Below are positions 8,893-18,210 of a DNA stretch of 64,000 nucleotides, in pieces. Source of the stretch: an uncultured Clostridia bacterium (lineage in GTDB: Bacteria > Bacillota > Clostridia > Lachnospirales > CAG-274); assembly GCA_947624015.1 (NCBI GenBank), contig CANQIA010000006.1, forward strand, positions 28,983-92,982, given 5' to 3'. The notes under the pieces were generated by a model, which worked only from the letters and a program-made list of their open reading frames with translations, was not told the origin of the DNA and ran no database searches. A program made the position numbers and the translations under genes. Every line of letters starts with the position of its first letter. The stretch's first letter is position 1.

Positions 8893-9465
8893 ATGGATTT
8901 ATTTGTAACTTTAATGGCAGCTATATTTGTCAATAACTTTATTTTCAGTAAATTCTTGGGTATCTGTCCTTTCCTCGGCGTGTCCAAGAAGGTCGAAACG
9001 GCAGCGGGCATGGGCGTTGCGGTAATATTCGTTATAGCTCTTGCATCTGCCGCTACATGGCTGGTATATAACTTTGTGCTTGTCCCAATGGATCTTGCAT
9101 ATCTGTACAACATTGCATTTATACTTATAATCGCTTCTCTTGTACAGTTTGTTGAAATGTTTATAAAGAAGAGTTCGCCCTCTCTCTATCAGGCGCTGGG
9201 CGTATATCTTCCGCTTATTACCACCAACTGCGCCGTACTTGGCGTTACGGTAACAAATATGGAAAGTAACTTTGGCTTTATAAAGTCACTTGTGAACGGT
9301 GTAGGCGCTGCCGTAGGCTTTGCTCTTGCTATCATCCTCTTTGCAGGCGTAAGAGAAAGGCTCGAAAAGTGTCCTATCCCAAAGCCGTTCCAAGGCTTCC
9401 CCATAACACTCATAACCGCAGGTCTTATGTCTATTGCCTTTTTAGGCTTCTCAGGCATGCTTTGA
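8893..9465 (+). CDS. rnfA: Rnf complex membrane subunit RnfA
   Basis: The 190-residue membrane protein opens MDLFVTLMAAIFVNNFIFSKFLGICPFLGVSKK in the manner of RnfA/NqrE. Cys25 in GICPFLG is positioned to share an iron-sulfur centre with the matching cysteine of RnfE. It lies 14 bases after rnfE with an AGGAGGTGG ribosome site, and 18 bases before rnfB. Confidence 0.95.
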   Translation: MDLFVTLMAAIFVNNFIFSKFLGICPFLGVSKKVETAAGMGVAVIFVIALASAATWLVYNFVLVPMDLAYLYNIAFILIIASLVQFVEMFIKKSSPSLYQALGVYLPLITTNCAVLGVTVTNMESNFGFIKSLVNGVGAAVGFALAIILFAGVRERLEKCPIPKPFQGFPITLITAGLMSIAFLGFSGML

Positions 9466-9483
9466 TAAGGAGGGTTTAAAATT

Positions 9484-10302
9484 ATGGATATCAATGCAAT
9501 TTTATTTCCCGTACTTGTTTTAGGCTGTATGGGTGTCGTATTCGGTGCAGTGCTTGGCTTTGCATCAATTATATTTAAGGTGGAGCAGGATCCCAAGGTA
9601 CCTCTTGTAAGAGAATGTCTTCCCGGCGCTAACTGCGGCGGCTGCGGCTTTGCAGGCTGCGACGCTCTTGCCGAGGCTATTGCCAAAGGCGACGCTCCCG
9701 TCAACGCTTGTCCCGTAGGCGGAGCTGCCGTATCGGAAAAGGTAGCCGCCGTTATGGGAGTAGAGGCAGGTTCTTCCGAAAAAATGACGGCATTTGTTAA
9801 ATGTCAGGGAGACTGCAATAAGGCTAAGACTAAATTTGAGTACTACGGCTCCGATAACTGCGCCTTTGAGGCAACTGTAAACGGCGGTCGCAAGACCTGT
9901 AATTACGGCTGCTTAGGCGACGGCAACTGTGTTGCTGCCTGCGCTTTCGATGCGATACATATCGTAGACGGAATAGCAGTGGTAGACAAGGAAAAATGTG
10001 TTGCCTGCGGCGCTTGTATAAAGGCTTGTCCCAAAAAGCTCATAGAGCTTGTGCCATACGCTAAGAAGGTAAGAGTTACCTGTAATTCTCTCGATCCTGC
10101 CGCTGCCGCTATGAAGGCATGCGATACGGCTTGTATAGGCTGTGGCAAATGCTCAAGAGCTTGCCCTGTTGAGGCAATAGAAATGATCGCTGCAAAGACC
10201 ACTCCTCCCGCTAAGCTTGCCAAGATAGATTACAGCAAGTGTGTAGAATGCGGCAAATGTGTAAGCGAATGTCCCAAGGGCGCTATCGTTAAATATAATT
10301 AA
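9484..10302 (+). CDS. rnfB: Rnf complex ferredoxin-type subunit RnfB
   Basis: The 272-residue protein has an N-terminal membrane helix and then the family motif CGGCGFAGC at residues 51-59 with Cys76 in NACPVGG. Four further cysteine clusters of ferredoxin type follow (CNYGCLGDGNC, CVACGACIKAC, CIGCGKCSRAC, CVECGKCVSEC). RnfB takes electrons from reduced ferredoxin and passes them into the complex. It is the last gene of the operon, followed within 30 bases by a terminator. The order C-D-G-E-A-B is that of acetogens and other Clostridia. Confidence 0.95.
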   Translation: MDINAILFPVLVLGCMGVVFGAVLGFASIIFKVEQDPKVPLVRECLPGANCGGCGFAGCDALAEAIAKGDAPVNACPVGGAAVSEKVAAVMGVEAGSSEKMTAFVKCQGDCNKAKTKFEYYGSDNCAFEATVNGGRKTCNYGCLGDGNCVAACAFDAIHIVDGIAVVDKEKCVACGACIKACPKKLIELVPYAKKVRVTCNSLDPAAAAMKACDTACIGCGKCSRACPVEAIEMIAAKTTPPAKLAKIDYSKCVECGKCVSECPKGAIVKYN

Positions 10303-10327
10303 GTTTACAAAACAAATAAATAATGAT

Positions 10328-10364
10328 AAAATAGGAGATATATCCAAGATATACCTCCTATTTT
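10328..10364 (+). terminator. Terminator of the rnf operon
   Basis: AAAATAGGAG (10328-10337) pairs perfectly with CTCCTATTTT (10355-10364), with further AT pairs inside and a T-rich end. It separates rnfB from recD2. Confidence 0.75.
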
Positions 10365-10411
10365 ATTGTAAAGTGATATAAACTCGTATATCCAAGGCAA
10401 AGGTGAAGCAT

Positions 10412-12652
10412 ATGAAGACATTGACAGTGGAAGGAACTGTGGAAAAAGTCACATTCTACAATCCCGATAACGGATATGCCGTATTTACAATTACAGATAA
10501 TGAAAATGACCAAGGAGAAATAACCTGCGTAGGCTATATTCCCGCTGTCAATCCGGGAGAAAGCGTAAAGATAACGGGAAGCGTGGTCAATCATCATTTC
10601 TATGGGGAGCAGATCAACATAGAGATATTTGAAAAGACTATGCCCAAGACCGAAAGAGCCATAGAGCTGTATCTTGCAAGCGGAGTAATAAAAGGCATAG
10701 GTCCCAAAATAGCCAAAAAGATAATAGAACGCTTTGGCAAAAGAACTCTTGATATAATGGACTTTGAGCCTGAAAGACTTGCCGAAATAAAGGGCATAAG
10801 CAAAGAAAAGGCAATGACCATAGGCGAGCTTTACAAGGAAAAGGCAGAGGAAAGACGTGCCATGCTCTTTCTGGGGCAATATGGCATTTCCCCCACATAC
10901 GCTCTTAAAATATACAAAAGGTATAAGGAAAGGACCATAGACATCGTTACAAAGAATCCTTATGCCCTTGCAGAGGATATATTCGGTATAGGCTTCAGAA
11001 TAGCGGACAGCATTGCCGCCAATGTAGGAATAGCCAAGGATTCTCCCTTTAGGATAAGAGCCGGTGTAAAGTATGTACTGAATCAGGCGGCAGGCAACGG
11101 TCATGTATTTCTGCCCTACGATGAGCTTATAGAAAATGCGGCGGAGCTTCTGAGCATAGCCCCTCAGATAATAGACAACGAAATGACAGCCATGCATATA
11201 GAAAACTATATCTGGATGGACAGAAGAGCGGAAGGCACAAATGTATATCTGAATTTCTTCTTCTATGCGGAAAGCTATACCGCCAGAAAGCTTTATGAGC
11301 TCAGCGATACGGATGCAGAGGGCATATACGACTACGATCGGGAAATAGACGCTCTGGAAAGCGCAGAGGGGATAACATTTGTTCCCCAGCAGCGGGAGGC
11401 CATAAAGCAGGCTATGGAAAACGGCGTACTGGTTATAACGGGAGGTCCCGGCACAGGCAAGACCACTATAATAAACGCCATTATAAAGCTATGCCAAGCA
11501 GAAGGACTTGAAATAGAGCTTGCCGCTCCTACGGGACGTGCCGCCAAGAGAATGGAAGAGGCTACGGGGCATAAGGCTCAGACCATACACAGGCTCCTGG
11601 GCATAAATTTCCTTGACGAGGACTCTAAAAATCAGACCTTCGAGAAAAATGAAGACGATCCTCTTGAAGCCGATGTGATAATAATAGACGAAAGCTCTAT
11701 GGTAGATATAACGCTTATGCACTCTCTTCTTAAGGCAATACCTCTCGGCACAAGGCTTATACTTGCAGGCGACAGCAATCAGCTACCCTCTGTGGGTCCC
11801 GGTAATGTGCTTAAGGATATTATAAGCTCCGGAGTGATAAAGGTGGCAAGGCTTACGGAGATATTCAGACAGGCGCAGGAAAGCGCCATAGTCACAAACG
11901 CCCACAAAATAAACAGAGGCGAATATCCCGACCTTAAAGAGAAGAACAAGGATTTTTTCTTTATGAAACGCTATAACACAGCCGAGCTTCTCTCTCTTAT
12001 AGTCAGTCTCGTTTCGGTACGGCTGCCTAAGTATCTTAAATGCCAGCCACAAGATATACAGGTGCTTACGCCTATGAGAAAATCTCCTCTCGGCGTTGTT
12101 AATCTGAATACCCTATTGCAGGACACCCTTAACCCTCCTTCTAGGAGCAAGCGTGAAATTGAGCTTAGGAAAACCGTTTTCCGTGAAGGGGACAAGGTAA
12201 TGCAGATAAAGAACAACTACAATATACAATGGAAAATAATAGAAAAAAACGGGGATATTACAGACGGCGTAGGCATATTCAACGGCGATGAGGGAATAAT
12301 AACATATATAGACAATATGAATGAATATATAGAAGTGGTGTTTGATGAAAACAAGGTAGTTCATTATGAATTTTCTCAAATGGACGAGGTGGAGCTGAGC
12401 TATGCCGTTACCATTCACAAAAGTCAGGGAAGCGAGTACAAGGCTGTGGTAATGCCCCTTTTAAGCGGTCCCGATATGCTCATGAGCAGAAATTTGCTGT
12501 ATACGGGGCTTACGAGGGCAAGGGAGCTGGCAGTGATAGCCGGATCCCCTGAAATAATATTCAGAATGGTGGACAACAACAAAGAAATAAGCAGATACAC
12601 CGCTCTTTGCAGTAAGCTTAAGGAGTTTGCGGAATTTGCCGGGGAAAAGTAA
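10412..12652 (+). CDS. recD2: ATP-dependent 5'-3' DNA helicase RecD2
   Basis: The 746-residue SF1B helicase has the long N-terminal helix-hairpin-helix region typical of RecD2, then Walker A GGPGTGKTT near residue 345. Walker B is IIIDESSMVD, and a C-terminal UvrD-like domain ends with the conserved VTIHKSQGSE. RecD2 acts alone, without RecBC, in repair and replication stress. I place the start at the ATG at 10412, 8 bases after AAAGGTG; an in-frame GTG at 10403 lies inside that site. It stops 3 bases before the end of the convergent gene. Confidence 0.92.
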   Translation: MKTLTVEGTVEKVTFYNPDNGYAVFTITDNENDQGEITCVGYIPAVNPGESVKITGSVVNHHFYGEQINIEIFEKTMPKTERAIELYLASGVIKGIGPKIAKKIIERFGKRTLDIMDFEPERLAEIKGISKEKAMTIGELYKEKAEERRAMLFLGQYGISPTYALKIYKRYKERTIDIVTKNPYALAEDIFGIGFRIADSIAANVGIAKDSPFRIRAGVKYVLNQAAGNGHVFLPYDELIENAAELLSIAPQIIDNEMTAMHIENYIWMDRRAEGTNVYLNFFFYAESYTARKLYELSDTDAEGIYDYDREIDALESAEGITFVPQQREAIKQAMENGVLVITGGPGTGKTTIINAIIKLCQAEGLEIELAAPTGRAAKRMEEATGHKAQTIHRLLGINFLDEDSKNQTFEKNEDDPLEADVIIIDESSMVDITLMHSLLKAIPLGTRLILAGDSNQLPSVGPGNVLKDIISSGVIKVARLTEIFRQAQESAIVTNAHKINRGEYPDLKEKNKDFFFMKRYNTAELLSLIVSLVSVRLPKYLKCQPQDIQVLTPMRKSPLGVVNLNTLLQDTLNPPSRSKREIELRKTVFREGDKVMQIKNNYNIQWKIIEKNGDITDGVGIFNGDEGIITYIDNMNEYIEVVFDENKVVHYEFSQMDEVELSYAVTIHKSQGSEYKAVVMPLLSGPDMLMSRNLLYTGLTRARELAVIAGSPEIIFRMVDNNKEISRYTALCSKLKEFAEFAGEK

Positions 12653-12655
12653 TAT

Positions 12656-13474
12656 TTACTGCCATATCCCGTCAGCCGCATACTCTGCCATGGTTCCCGT
12701 AATTTCCGCATAGCTGCCCACTATTTCCATTGCGGAGATAAAGGCAAAAAACAGTATTACATTCCTGGCATACTTATCCCTTGTCTTTATATAGAGAAGC
12801 ATTGCGGCGACCACCGCTGCCATGGCGAATATAAATCCGCCGTAATAAAGGGATATGCTGTCCGAACCTATAATATTGTATAGTGGACCTGCCAATACGG
12901 TAATGACAGCCAAGGCTGTATTAACAATATCAAAGGGATTTTTGCTTATGCTCCCTCTCAGTCTGTAAATGGCTGTAAACGACAGGAGAAAGCGTATCAT
13001 AAGGGCAGGCACTCTGTTCATATAATAGCAGAAAAAATAAAGGCTCATATAAATATTGAAGCCCAGATAATAAAATATCAGATCAAGGGATCTGTAAAAC
13101 ACAAGCGCAAAGGGTATACAGAGCAGGATATAGGCAATATTCAGCTTTGTATACCTTTTGTCTTGTGTAAGTCTGTAAAACCATATGCTTACAGCATTTA
13201 CCACAGTAAAAGTCCCTGCTTGTAATACGGCACGCAGCGTGGTATTATGCACCGTAACGGTAAATGATGTCCAAAAAAGTACTATCATAAAAAATGAGGT
13301 CAGCTTTCTGCCGAATTTATAAAAATCCATTTTGCCGAAATCCTTATCCCATTTATAACGCAAAGAACCCCTCTTATGAATACCCTCTTCCCATATTATC
13401 TGGGTCTGAGTGCGGGTATCATCACAGGGGTCGTTGAATCTCTGCATATCATATATATCCTTTGATCTTGCCAT
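12656..13474 (-). CDS. Unknown integral membrane protein
   Basis: This 272-residue protein has a hydrophilic N-terminus of about 65 residues, rich in charged and aromatic residues, then about seven membrane helices. I do not recognise the family. It starts 9 bases after rluD, so it is probably the last gene of the division-cluster operon, and it ends 3 bases from recD2 with no visible terminator between them. No catalytic motif is apparent. The soluble N-terminus is predicted to be cytoplasmic. Confidence 0.75.
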   Translation of the reverse strand: MARSKDIYDMQRFNDPCDDTRTQTQIIWEEGIHKRGSLRYKWDKDFGKMDFYKFGRKLTSFFMIVLFWTSFTVTVHNTTLRAVLQAGTFTVVNAVSIWFYRLTQDKRYTKLNIAYILLCIPFALVFYRSLDLIFYYLGFNIYMSLYFFCYYMNRVPALMIRFLLSFTAIYRLRGSISKNPFDIVNTALAVITVLAGPLYNIIGSDSISLYYGGFIFAMAAVVAAMLLYIKTRDKYARNVILFFAFISAMEIVGSYAEITGTMAEYAADGIWQ

Positions 13475-13483
13475 ATTATCGCC

Positions 13484-14389
13484 TTACTGTCTTAAATGCT
13501 CCAATATTTTTACAAAATAATCGGGCAGCTCCGTTTCAAACTCCATGTATTTACCTGTCACAGGGTGTATAAAGCCCAGTACCTTTGCATGGAGGATCTG
13601 TCCCTCTGTATTGAATAGCTGCTTTTTGGGACCATATACGCTGTCGCCTAAAAGAGGATGACCTATATGGCTCATATGGACCCTTATCTGATGAGTTCTG
13701 CCTGTTTCAAGGCGCAACTCCACCAGTGTGAACTTGCCCAGCCTTTCAAGTACCCTGTAATGAGTAACGGCGTTTCTTCCGTCCTTTACAACAGCCATTT
13801 TCTTTCTGTCGTTGGGGCTTCTGCCTATATTTGTGGAGATAGTACCCTCGTCGCTGTCAAAGCCGTTGTACACCAGGGCATTATATATCCTTTTCATGGA
13901 ATGCTCTGCCAACTGTGCGCTTAAGCCTCTGTGGGCTGTATCCGACTTGGCAGCCACAAGCACACCGCTTGTATCCTTGTCTATCCTATGGACTATGCCA
14001 GGTCTGAGTTCGCCGTTTATACCCGAGAGATTTTTGCCGCAATGGTACATAAGAGCATTTACAAGTGTGCCGTTACAGTGTCCCGGCGCAGGATGAACCA
14101 CCATATTCTGGGGCTTGTTCACAACTATAATATCATTATCCTCATAAAGTATATCAAGGGGGATATCCTCGGCTGCAATTTCAACGGTCTCGGGCTGAGG
14201 TATTTGTACCTCTATCGTATCGCCTGCCCTCAGCTTATAATTTTTGTTCACATTTTTGCCCTTTACTTTTATATTGCCCTTTTCTATAAGCTTATGCAAA
14301 GCGGAACGGGAAATATCCTCTATTTCGTCATTGAGGAACAGATCTATCCTTCTGTTTACATCCCGATCTTCAACTGTGTATATATCCAT
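13484..14389 (-). CDS. rluD: Pseudouridine synthase, RluA/RluD family
   Basis: The 301-residue enzyme has an N-terminal S4 RNA-binding domain (residues 15-75) and the catalytic motif HRIDKDTSGV with the conserved aspartate. The motif GRTHQIRVHM is near the C-terminal third. It isomerises uridines in 23S rRNA; the exact sites are inferred from the family. I chose the ATG at 14389 because GGAGG lies 7 bases upstream; a longer frame would overlap lspA. It corresponds to B. subtilis ylyB, which also follows lspA. Confidence 0.92.
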   Translation of the reverse strand: MDIYTVEDRDVNRRIDLFLNDEIEDISRSALHKLIEKGNIKVKGKNVNKNYKLRAGDTIEVQIPQPETVEIAAEDIPLDILYEDNDIIVVNKPQNMVVHPAPGHCNGTLVNALMYHCGKNLSGINGELRPGIVHRIDKDTSGVLVAAKSDTAHRGLSAQLAEHSMKRIYNALVYNGFDSDEGTISTNIGRSPNDRKKMAVVKDGRNAVTHYRVLERLGKFTLVELRLETGRTHQIRVHMSHIGHPLLGDSVYGPKKQLFNTEGQILHAKVLGFIHPVTGKYMEFETELPDYFVKILEHLRQ

Positions 14390-14391
14390 TA

Positions 14392-14856
14392 TTATCCCTC
14401 CCTGTCGGAAAGAAAAGCGCCCAATACGAGCAAGAAAGCGCCTATGCATACACATATGTCGGCAAAGTTGAATACGGGATAGTTAAAGCCGAAAATATAA
14501 AAATTCAGCATATCCACAACATAGCCTCTGAACACTCTGTCTATAAAATTTCCCACTGCCCCGGAACATATCAATAAAAGGGCAATGCGTATAAGCCTGC
14601 TTTTGTTTTCTTTTTTCAGTTTGACATAATACACTATACAAAGGGCGCAGATACCTATTGTTACAATAATAAAGAGCCACTTAGCCCCCTGAAGGAAGCC
14701 AAAGGCAGCTCCTTTATTTTCTACATAGGTAAGGCTGAAAAAATTATCTATAATATCTATATTGCCCACAGGCATAAGTTTCGTAACGGTAAAATACTTT
14801 ATGATCTGATCTGTCAATATAAGCACTGCCGGTAAAATCAAAGGTAAAATATACAT
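14392..14856 (-). CDS. lspA: Lipoprotein signal peptidase (signal peptidase II)
   Basis: The 154-residue protein has four membrane helices. The catalytic aspartates lie in GNFIDRVFRGYVVDM and in FNFADICVCIG. It cleaves the signal peptide from prolipoproteins after lipid attachment. It stops 2 bases before rluD starts, and begins 11 bases after aroB. Confidence 0.95.
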   Translation of the reverse strand: MYILPLILPAVLILTDQIIKYFTVTKLMPVGNIDIIDNFFSLTYVENKGAAFGFLQGAKWLFIIVTIGICALCIVYYVKLKKENKSRLIRIALLLICSGAVGNFIDRVFRGYVVDMLNFYIFGFNYPVFNFADICVCIGAFLLVLGAFLSDREG

Positions 14857-14867
14857 TTTTCAACCTC

Positions 14868-15950
14868 TTATTTTGTTATATATTTAATTGCGTCTTTTAT
14901 TTCCTTCTCGCTACAGCCCTTTTCGGTATAGGCATCGCCTATCCTTCTCAGAGCGGTAATATTTATAACGCCATTTTTTGTCTTTTTGTCATTGAACATC
15001 CGGGCATAAATACTGTCTGCGTCAAAGCCTTCTATACAAACAGGCAGTTCAAAGTACTCCAAAAGTTCCCTTGCCTCGTCAATGTCCTTCCGTGCAACGG
15101 CTCCTCTTTTCATTGAAAGATAGAGGGCTGCAAGCATACCTACCGCAACGCACTCTCCATGGAGCATATTGAAATCGGAAAGAGTTTCCACAGCGTGACC
15201 GAAGGTATGACCGAAGTTAAGTATTTCTCTTAAGCCCGATTCCTTTTCGTCCTTGCTTACCACATAGGACTTTATCCTACAGGAGCCGTATACTACCTGA
15301 GCTATGGCTTCGGGATCCAAAGCCTTTATGCTCTCCTTATTTTCCATAAAAAATTTAAGATAGTCCGTATCCTGTATATAGCCATGCTTTACAGACTCTG
15401 CAAGACCTGCTGCCACTTCCTTGTAGGGCAGAGTGTTGAGAGTATCCGTGTTGATATACACAAACTCCGGCTGATAGAAGGCGCCTACCATATTTTTATT
15501 GCCCATAAAGTCAACGCCTGTTTTTCCGCCTACGCTGCTGTCTACCTGAGAAAGAAGCGTTGTGGGTATCTGCACAAAGGGGATCCCTCTCATATATGTA
15601 GCGGCTCCAAAGCCGCACATATCTCCCGCTACACCGCCGCCTAAAGCAATAAGCACAGACCTTCTGTCCAAGTGAGCTTCCGCAAAGAATTTGTAGAAAT
15701 CGGAAATAGTGTCCAGATTCTTGCTGTTTTCTCCTGCGGGGAATATACACACGCTTATGTGGGAGCATATACCTTCCAGAAGCTCCTTTACCTTATCTGC
15801 ATAAAGCAAAGCAACATTGCTGTCTGTGACGATACACATTTTCCTCCCCTTAAGTCCTGCCTTTTCAAAGGCATTTGCAAGAGAAGAAAAGCTGTCGTCT
15901 ATGTATATGGGATATTGCTTTGTCCCTGTATCCACTCCTAATACTTTCAT
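14868..15950 (-). CDS. aroB: 3-dehydroquinate synthase
   Basis: The 360-residue enzyme shows the NAD-binding motif LGGGVAGDMCGF, the active-site region QVDSSVGGKTGVD, and the metal ligands in GHTFGHAVE with the later HGE. It converts DAHP to 3-dehydroquinate in the shikimate pathway. No other aromatic pathway gene is present in the window. It lies 1 base after divIVA, in the place where Bacillus has ileS within this cluster. Confidence 0.95.
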   Translation of the reverse strand: MKVLGVDTGTKQYPIYIDDSFSSLANAFEKAGLKGRKMCIVTDSNVALLYADKVKELLEGICSHISVCIFPAGENSKNLDTISDFYKFFAEAHLDRRSVLIALGGGVAGDMCGFGAATYMRGIPFVQIPTTLLSQVDSSVGGKTGVDFMGNKNMVGAFYQPEFVYINTDTLNTLPYKEVAAGLAESVKHGYIQDTDYLKFFMENKESIKALDPEAIAQVVYGSCRIKSYVVSKDEKESGLREILNFGHTFGHAVETLSDFNMLHGECVAVGMLAALYLSMKRGAVARKDIDEARELLEYFELPVCIEGFDADSIYARMFNDKKTKNGVINITALRRIGDAYTEKGCSEKEIKDAIKYITK

Positions 15951-15951
15951 G

Positions 15952-16452
15952 TTATTCTTCCTCTTTGTCCTTAGCCTCTATAGTAGCTGCCGCCTCATTT
16001 TGAACAAACTCCGCCTCATTTGCCTCAAGCACCTGTATCTGGTTCTCAAGGAGGCTTCTGAGGGTACCCTTTATTCTGGCATACTCTGCTTTAGTGCTTA
16101 CTATCTGAGATTTTAAAACAGAAAGCTGAGTATTGGCATCCTGCAATACCTTCTGTGCCTGCTGCTCTGCCGCATTTATTATCTGCTGAGCCGAAATGCT
16201 TGCATTCTTTTTGGATTCCTCTGCATTTTTTTCTGCATTTACTATGGAAGCCTTAATAGTGTCCTCAAGTCCCTTATAGTACTTGAGAGCCTCTTCCATA
16301 GCGCTTATCTTGTCCTGAAGCTTGGCGTTGTCCTTATAAAGCTTTTCAAATTCCACAATTACCTTATCAAGGAATGTATCCACGTCCTCACGGGAATAGC
16401 CAAATGCCGCCTTCTTAAATTCCACAGTCTCGATATCAACGGGTGTCAACAT
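15952..16452 (-). CDS. divIVA: Cell division initiation protein DivIVA
   Basis: The 166-residue protein opens with the lipid-binding DivIVA domain (TPVDIETVEFKKAAFGY followed by REDVDTFLD). A long coiled coil and a glutamate- and alanine-rich tail follow. DivIVA senses curved membrane at poles and septa and recruits division or sporulation partners. It sits in the conserved sepF-yggT-ylmH-divIVA order. Confidence 0.93.
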   Translation of the reverse strand: MLTPVDIETVEFKKAAFGYSREDVDTFLDKVIVEFEKLYKDNAKLQDKISAMEEALKYYKGLEDTIKASIVNAEKNAEESKKNASISAQQIINAAEQQAQKVLQDANTQLSVLKSQIVSTKAEYARIKGTLRSLLENQIQVLEANEAEFVQNEAAATIEAKDKEEE

Positions 16453-16482
16453 AATTATTACCTCCCAAATTTCATTTTATTC

Positions 16483-17268
16483 TTACTTATAGATAATAAG
16501 CTTAAGTAAAATCCTGTCTTTTTTTGTCGTTCCGATGACCTCGGTAAGCTTTACTCTGCCATAACCTCTCAATGTTATGACATCGCCTTCGGTCACGGCT
16601 TTGGAGACCGACGTATCTTTTTTCCAATTTATAAAAGCCTTTTCGCCTTTTATCAGCTCGGCTGTCTTTCCTCTTGATATATTAAAGGCACTGCTCAATA
16701 CTGCGTCAAGTCTGAGACTTGGCACCGTAAGCCGCCTTTGTGCGGTTTCCTTCGGCTTTATGACAAGCTCCTTGGCAATTTCCGCTTTGACCTTTGTATG
16801 CCCTACTCTCTCAAGACCTGCAGCTATATATTCTGCTATATCACTGTCCGCAAATAATATTGCCTTGCCTTCCTCTGTAATTATATCCCCTATCTTGTCC
16901 CTTGTAAGCCCAAGCCCCAGCACAGAGCCTAAAAAATCTCTGTGAGTAAGTGTCCTTGAAAAGCTGCTGTTATAGTAAATATTCACAGCGCTTATGGGAA
17001 AAAGGCTGTTGTTCGGCTCGGTATATTCGGGGAAAAAGCCTATCTTAACTCTTTCGGAATACTCATAGCCGCCGTAGACCACAGAGCACACCTCTTTCTC
17101 GTATTTAAAAAGATCCGATATACTGTGAGCCTTATAGGGATCCATAAACGCCGTAAACTCAGGCGTAAATGTCTTTATAGCCGTATTTGCCCTGTCCACT
17201 GCCTTTGAAATAAGGAGCCTTTCCTCATCATCGGCAGCCGATCTTATAAGCTCTTGTCTTGTTATCAT
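16483..17268 (-). CDS. ylmH: YlmH-family S4-domain RNA-binding protein
   Basis: The 261-residue protein ends with an S4 domain (residues ~185-245, LRLDAVLSSAFNISRGKT) after a YlmH-type N-terminal region. Family members bind RNA and have been linked to cell division and to ribosome rescue. It overlaps the end of yggT by four bases (ATGA), so the two are probably coupled. Confidence 0.9.
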   Translation of the reverse strand: MITRQELIRSAADDEERLLISKAVDRANTAIKTFTPEFTAFMDPYKAHSISDLFKYEKEVCSVVYGGYEYSERVKIGFFPEYTEPNNSLFPISAVNIYYNSSFSRTLTHRDFLGSVLGLGLTRDKIGDIITEEGKAILFADSDIAEYIAAGLERVGHTKVKAEIAKELVIKPKETAQRRLTVPSLRLDAVLSSAFNISRGKTAELIKGEKAFINWKKDTSVSKAVTEGDVITLRGYGRVKLTEVIGTTKKDRILLKLIIYK

Positions 17269-17558
17269 AAAAATATGGCATATATTGCCTGCCTAAGCAG
17301 TGAGAATACAAAATACAACAGGATATATGCAATAACAGGCGAGAAGTCTATCATCATTCCGCCGCCCAAAGGGGAACGCTGTATCAGTCGTCTGACAGGT
17401 CCCAGTATAGGCTCCGTCAAGGCGTCTATGATCCTTATGATAATATTGTTCCGACTTATAGGGAACCATGACAATATACACCTTATAAGTATTGCAAAAG
17501 AAAGCACATCGTAAAATATACCCAAGGCTATAATAAGTATTAATCCTATTTGTTCCAT
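17265..17558 (-). CDS. ylmG: YggT-family membrane protein (YlmG)
   Basis: This 97-residue protein has two membrane helices and the family motif around residues 50-62 (TEPILGPVRRLI). YggT proteins lie beside sepF throughout Firmicutes and are linked to membrane or division functions, but their molecular role is not settled. Confidence 0.88.
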   Translation of the reverse strand: MEQIGLILIIALGIFYDVLSFAILIRCILSWFPISRNNIIIRIIDALTEPILGPVRRLIQRSPLGGGMMIDFSPVIAYILLYFVFSLLRQAIYAIFL

Positions 17559-17639
17559 ATATAAAGCTCTCCCGTTTAAAATATAATTTTGTTTACGCCG
17601 AAAGGAATGTTTAAAAACACTGTTTTCAAATGCGCCGCA

Positions 17640-18194
17640 TTATTTATTCCAGATCGAAGAATTGGGGAGCTTGATACCGCTTGCGGCAAGCTCTTCCTTA
17701 AACTGACCTGTAATGTTCACATATTCGGGTCCTATTATAAATATCCTGTTGGAAACAGGCTGTATAGAACCTTCCAAAGCATAGCAGGCGCCGCTGAAAA
17801 AGTCGGTTATCCTCTGAGCCTCATCCTTGCCTAAGCCCTCAAGATTGACAAGCACTATTTTCCTGTCCTTAAGATCCTCACAGGCTGCGCTTGCTTCCTC
17901 AAGAGTAGTGGGCTGAGAAACTACCACCTGCATATTGACATTGGTATTTATCCTTACTACGTTTCCGCCATAGCCCCTTACCGCCGGGGACTGACTTCTG
18001 AATGGAGAATAAGAGCTATCCTGAGCAGGTCTTTTGTTCCTGCTGAAGTTTTTAAAAGAAATAAGATCCCTTACCTTACCGCTGCTTTCCTCAGGCTCAT
18101 ACTCGTCATACTCATCGTAATCATCGTAATCGTCTTCGTAGTCATCCGGTTCTCCCATAACTGCATTCTTTAACTTATCAAACCACTCTGCCAT
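17640..18194 (-). CDS. sepF: Cell division protein SepF
   Basis: The 184-residue protein has an N-terminal amphipathic membrane-binding helix (MAEWFDKLKNAVMG), then a very acidic DY-rich linker (residues 15-38). The C-terminal SepF domain contains VNLEGLGKDEAQRITDF. SepF tethers FtsZ to the membrane and shapes the septum. It begins 16 bases after yggS. Confidence 0.94.
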   Translation of the reverse strand: MAEWFDKLKNAVMGEPDDYEDDYDDYDEYDEYEPEESSGKVRDLISFKNFSRNKRPAQDSSYSPFRSQSPAVRGYGGNVVRINTNVNMQVVVSQPTTLEEASAACEDLKDRKIVLVNLEGLGKDEAQRITDFFSGACYALEGSIQPVSNRIFIIGPEYVNITGQFKEELAASGIKLPNSSIWNK

Positions 18195-18210
18195 TTTTAT
18201 CCTCCTGTCT

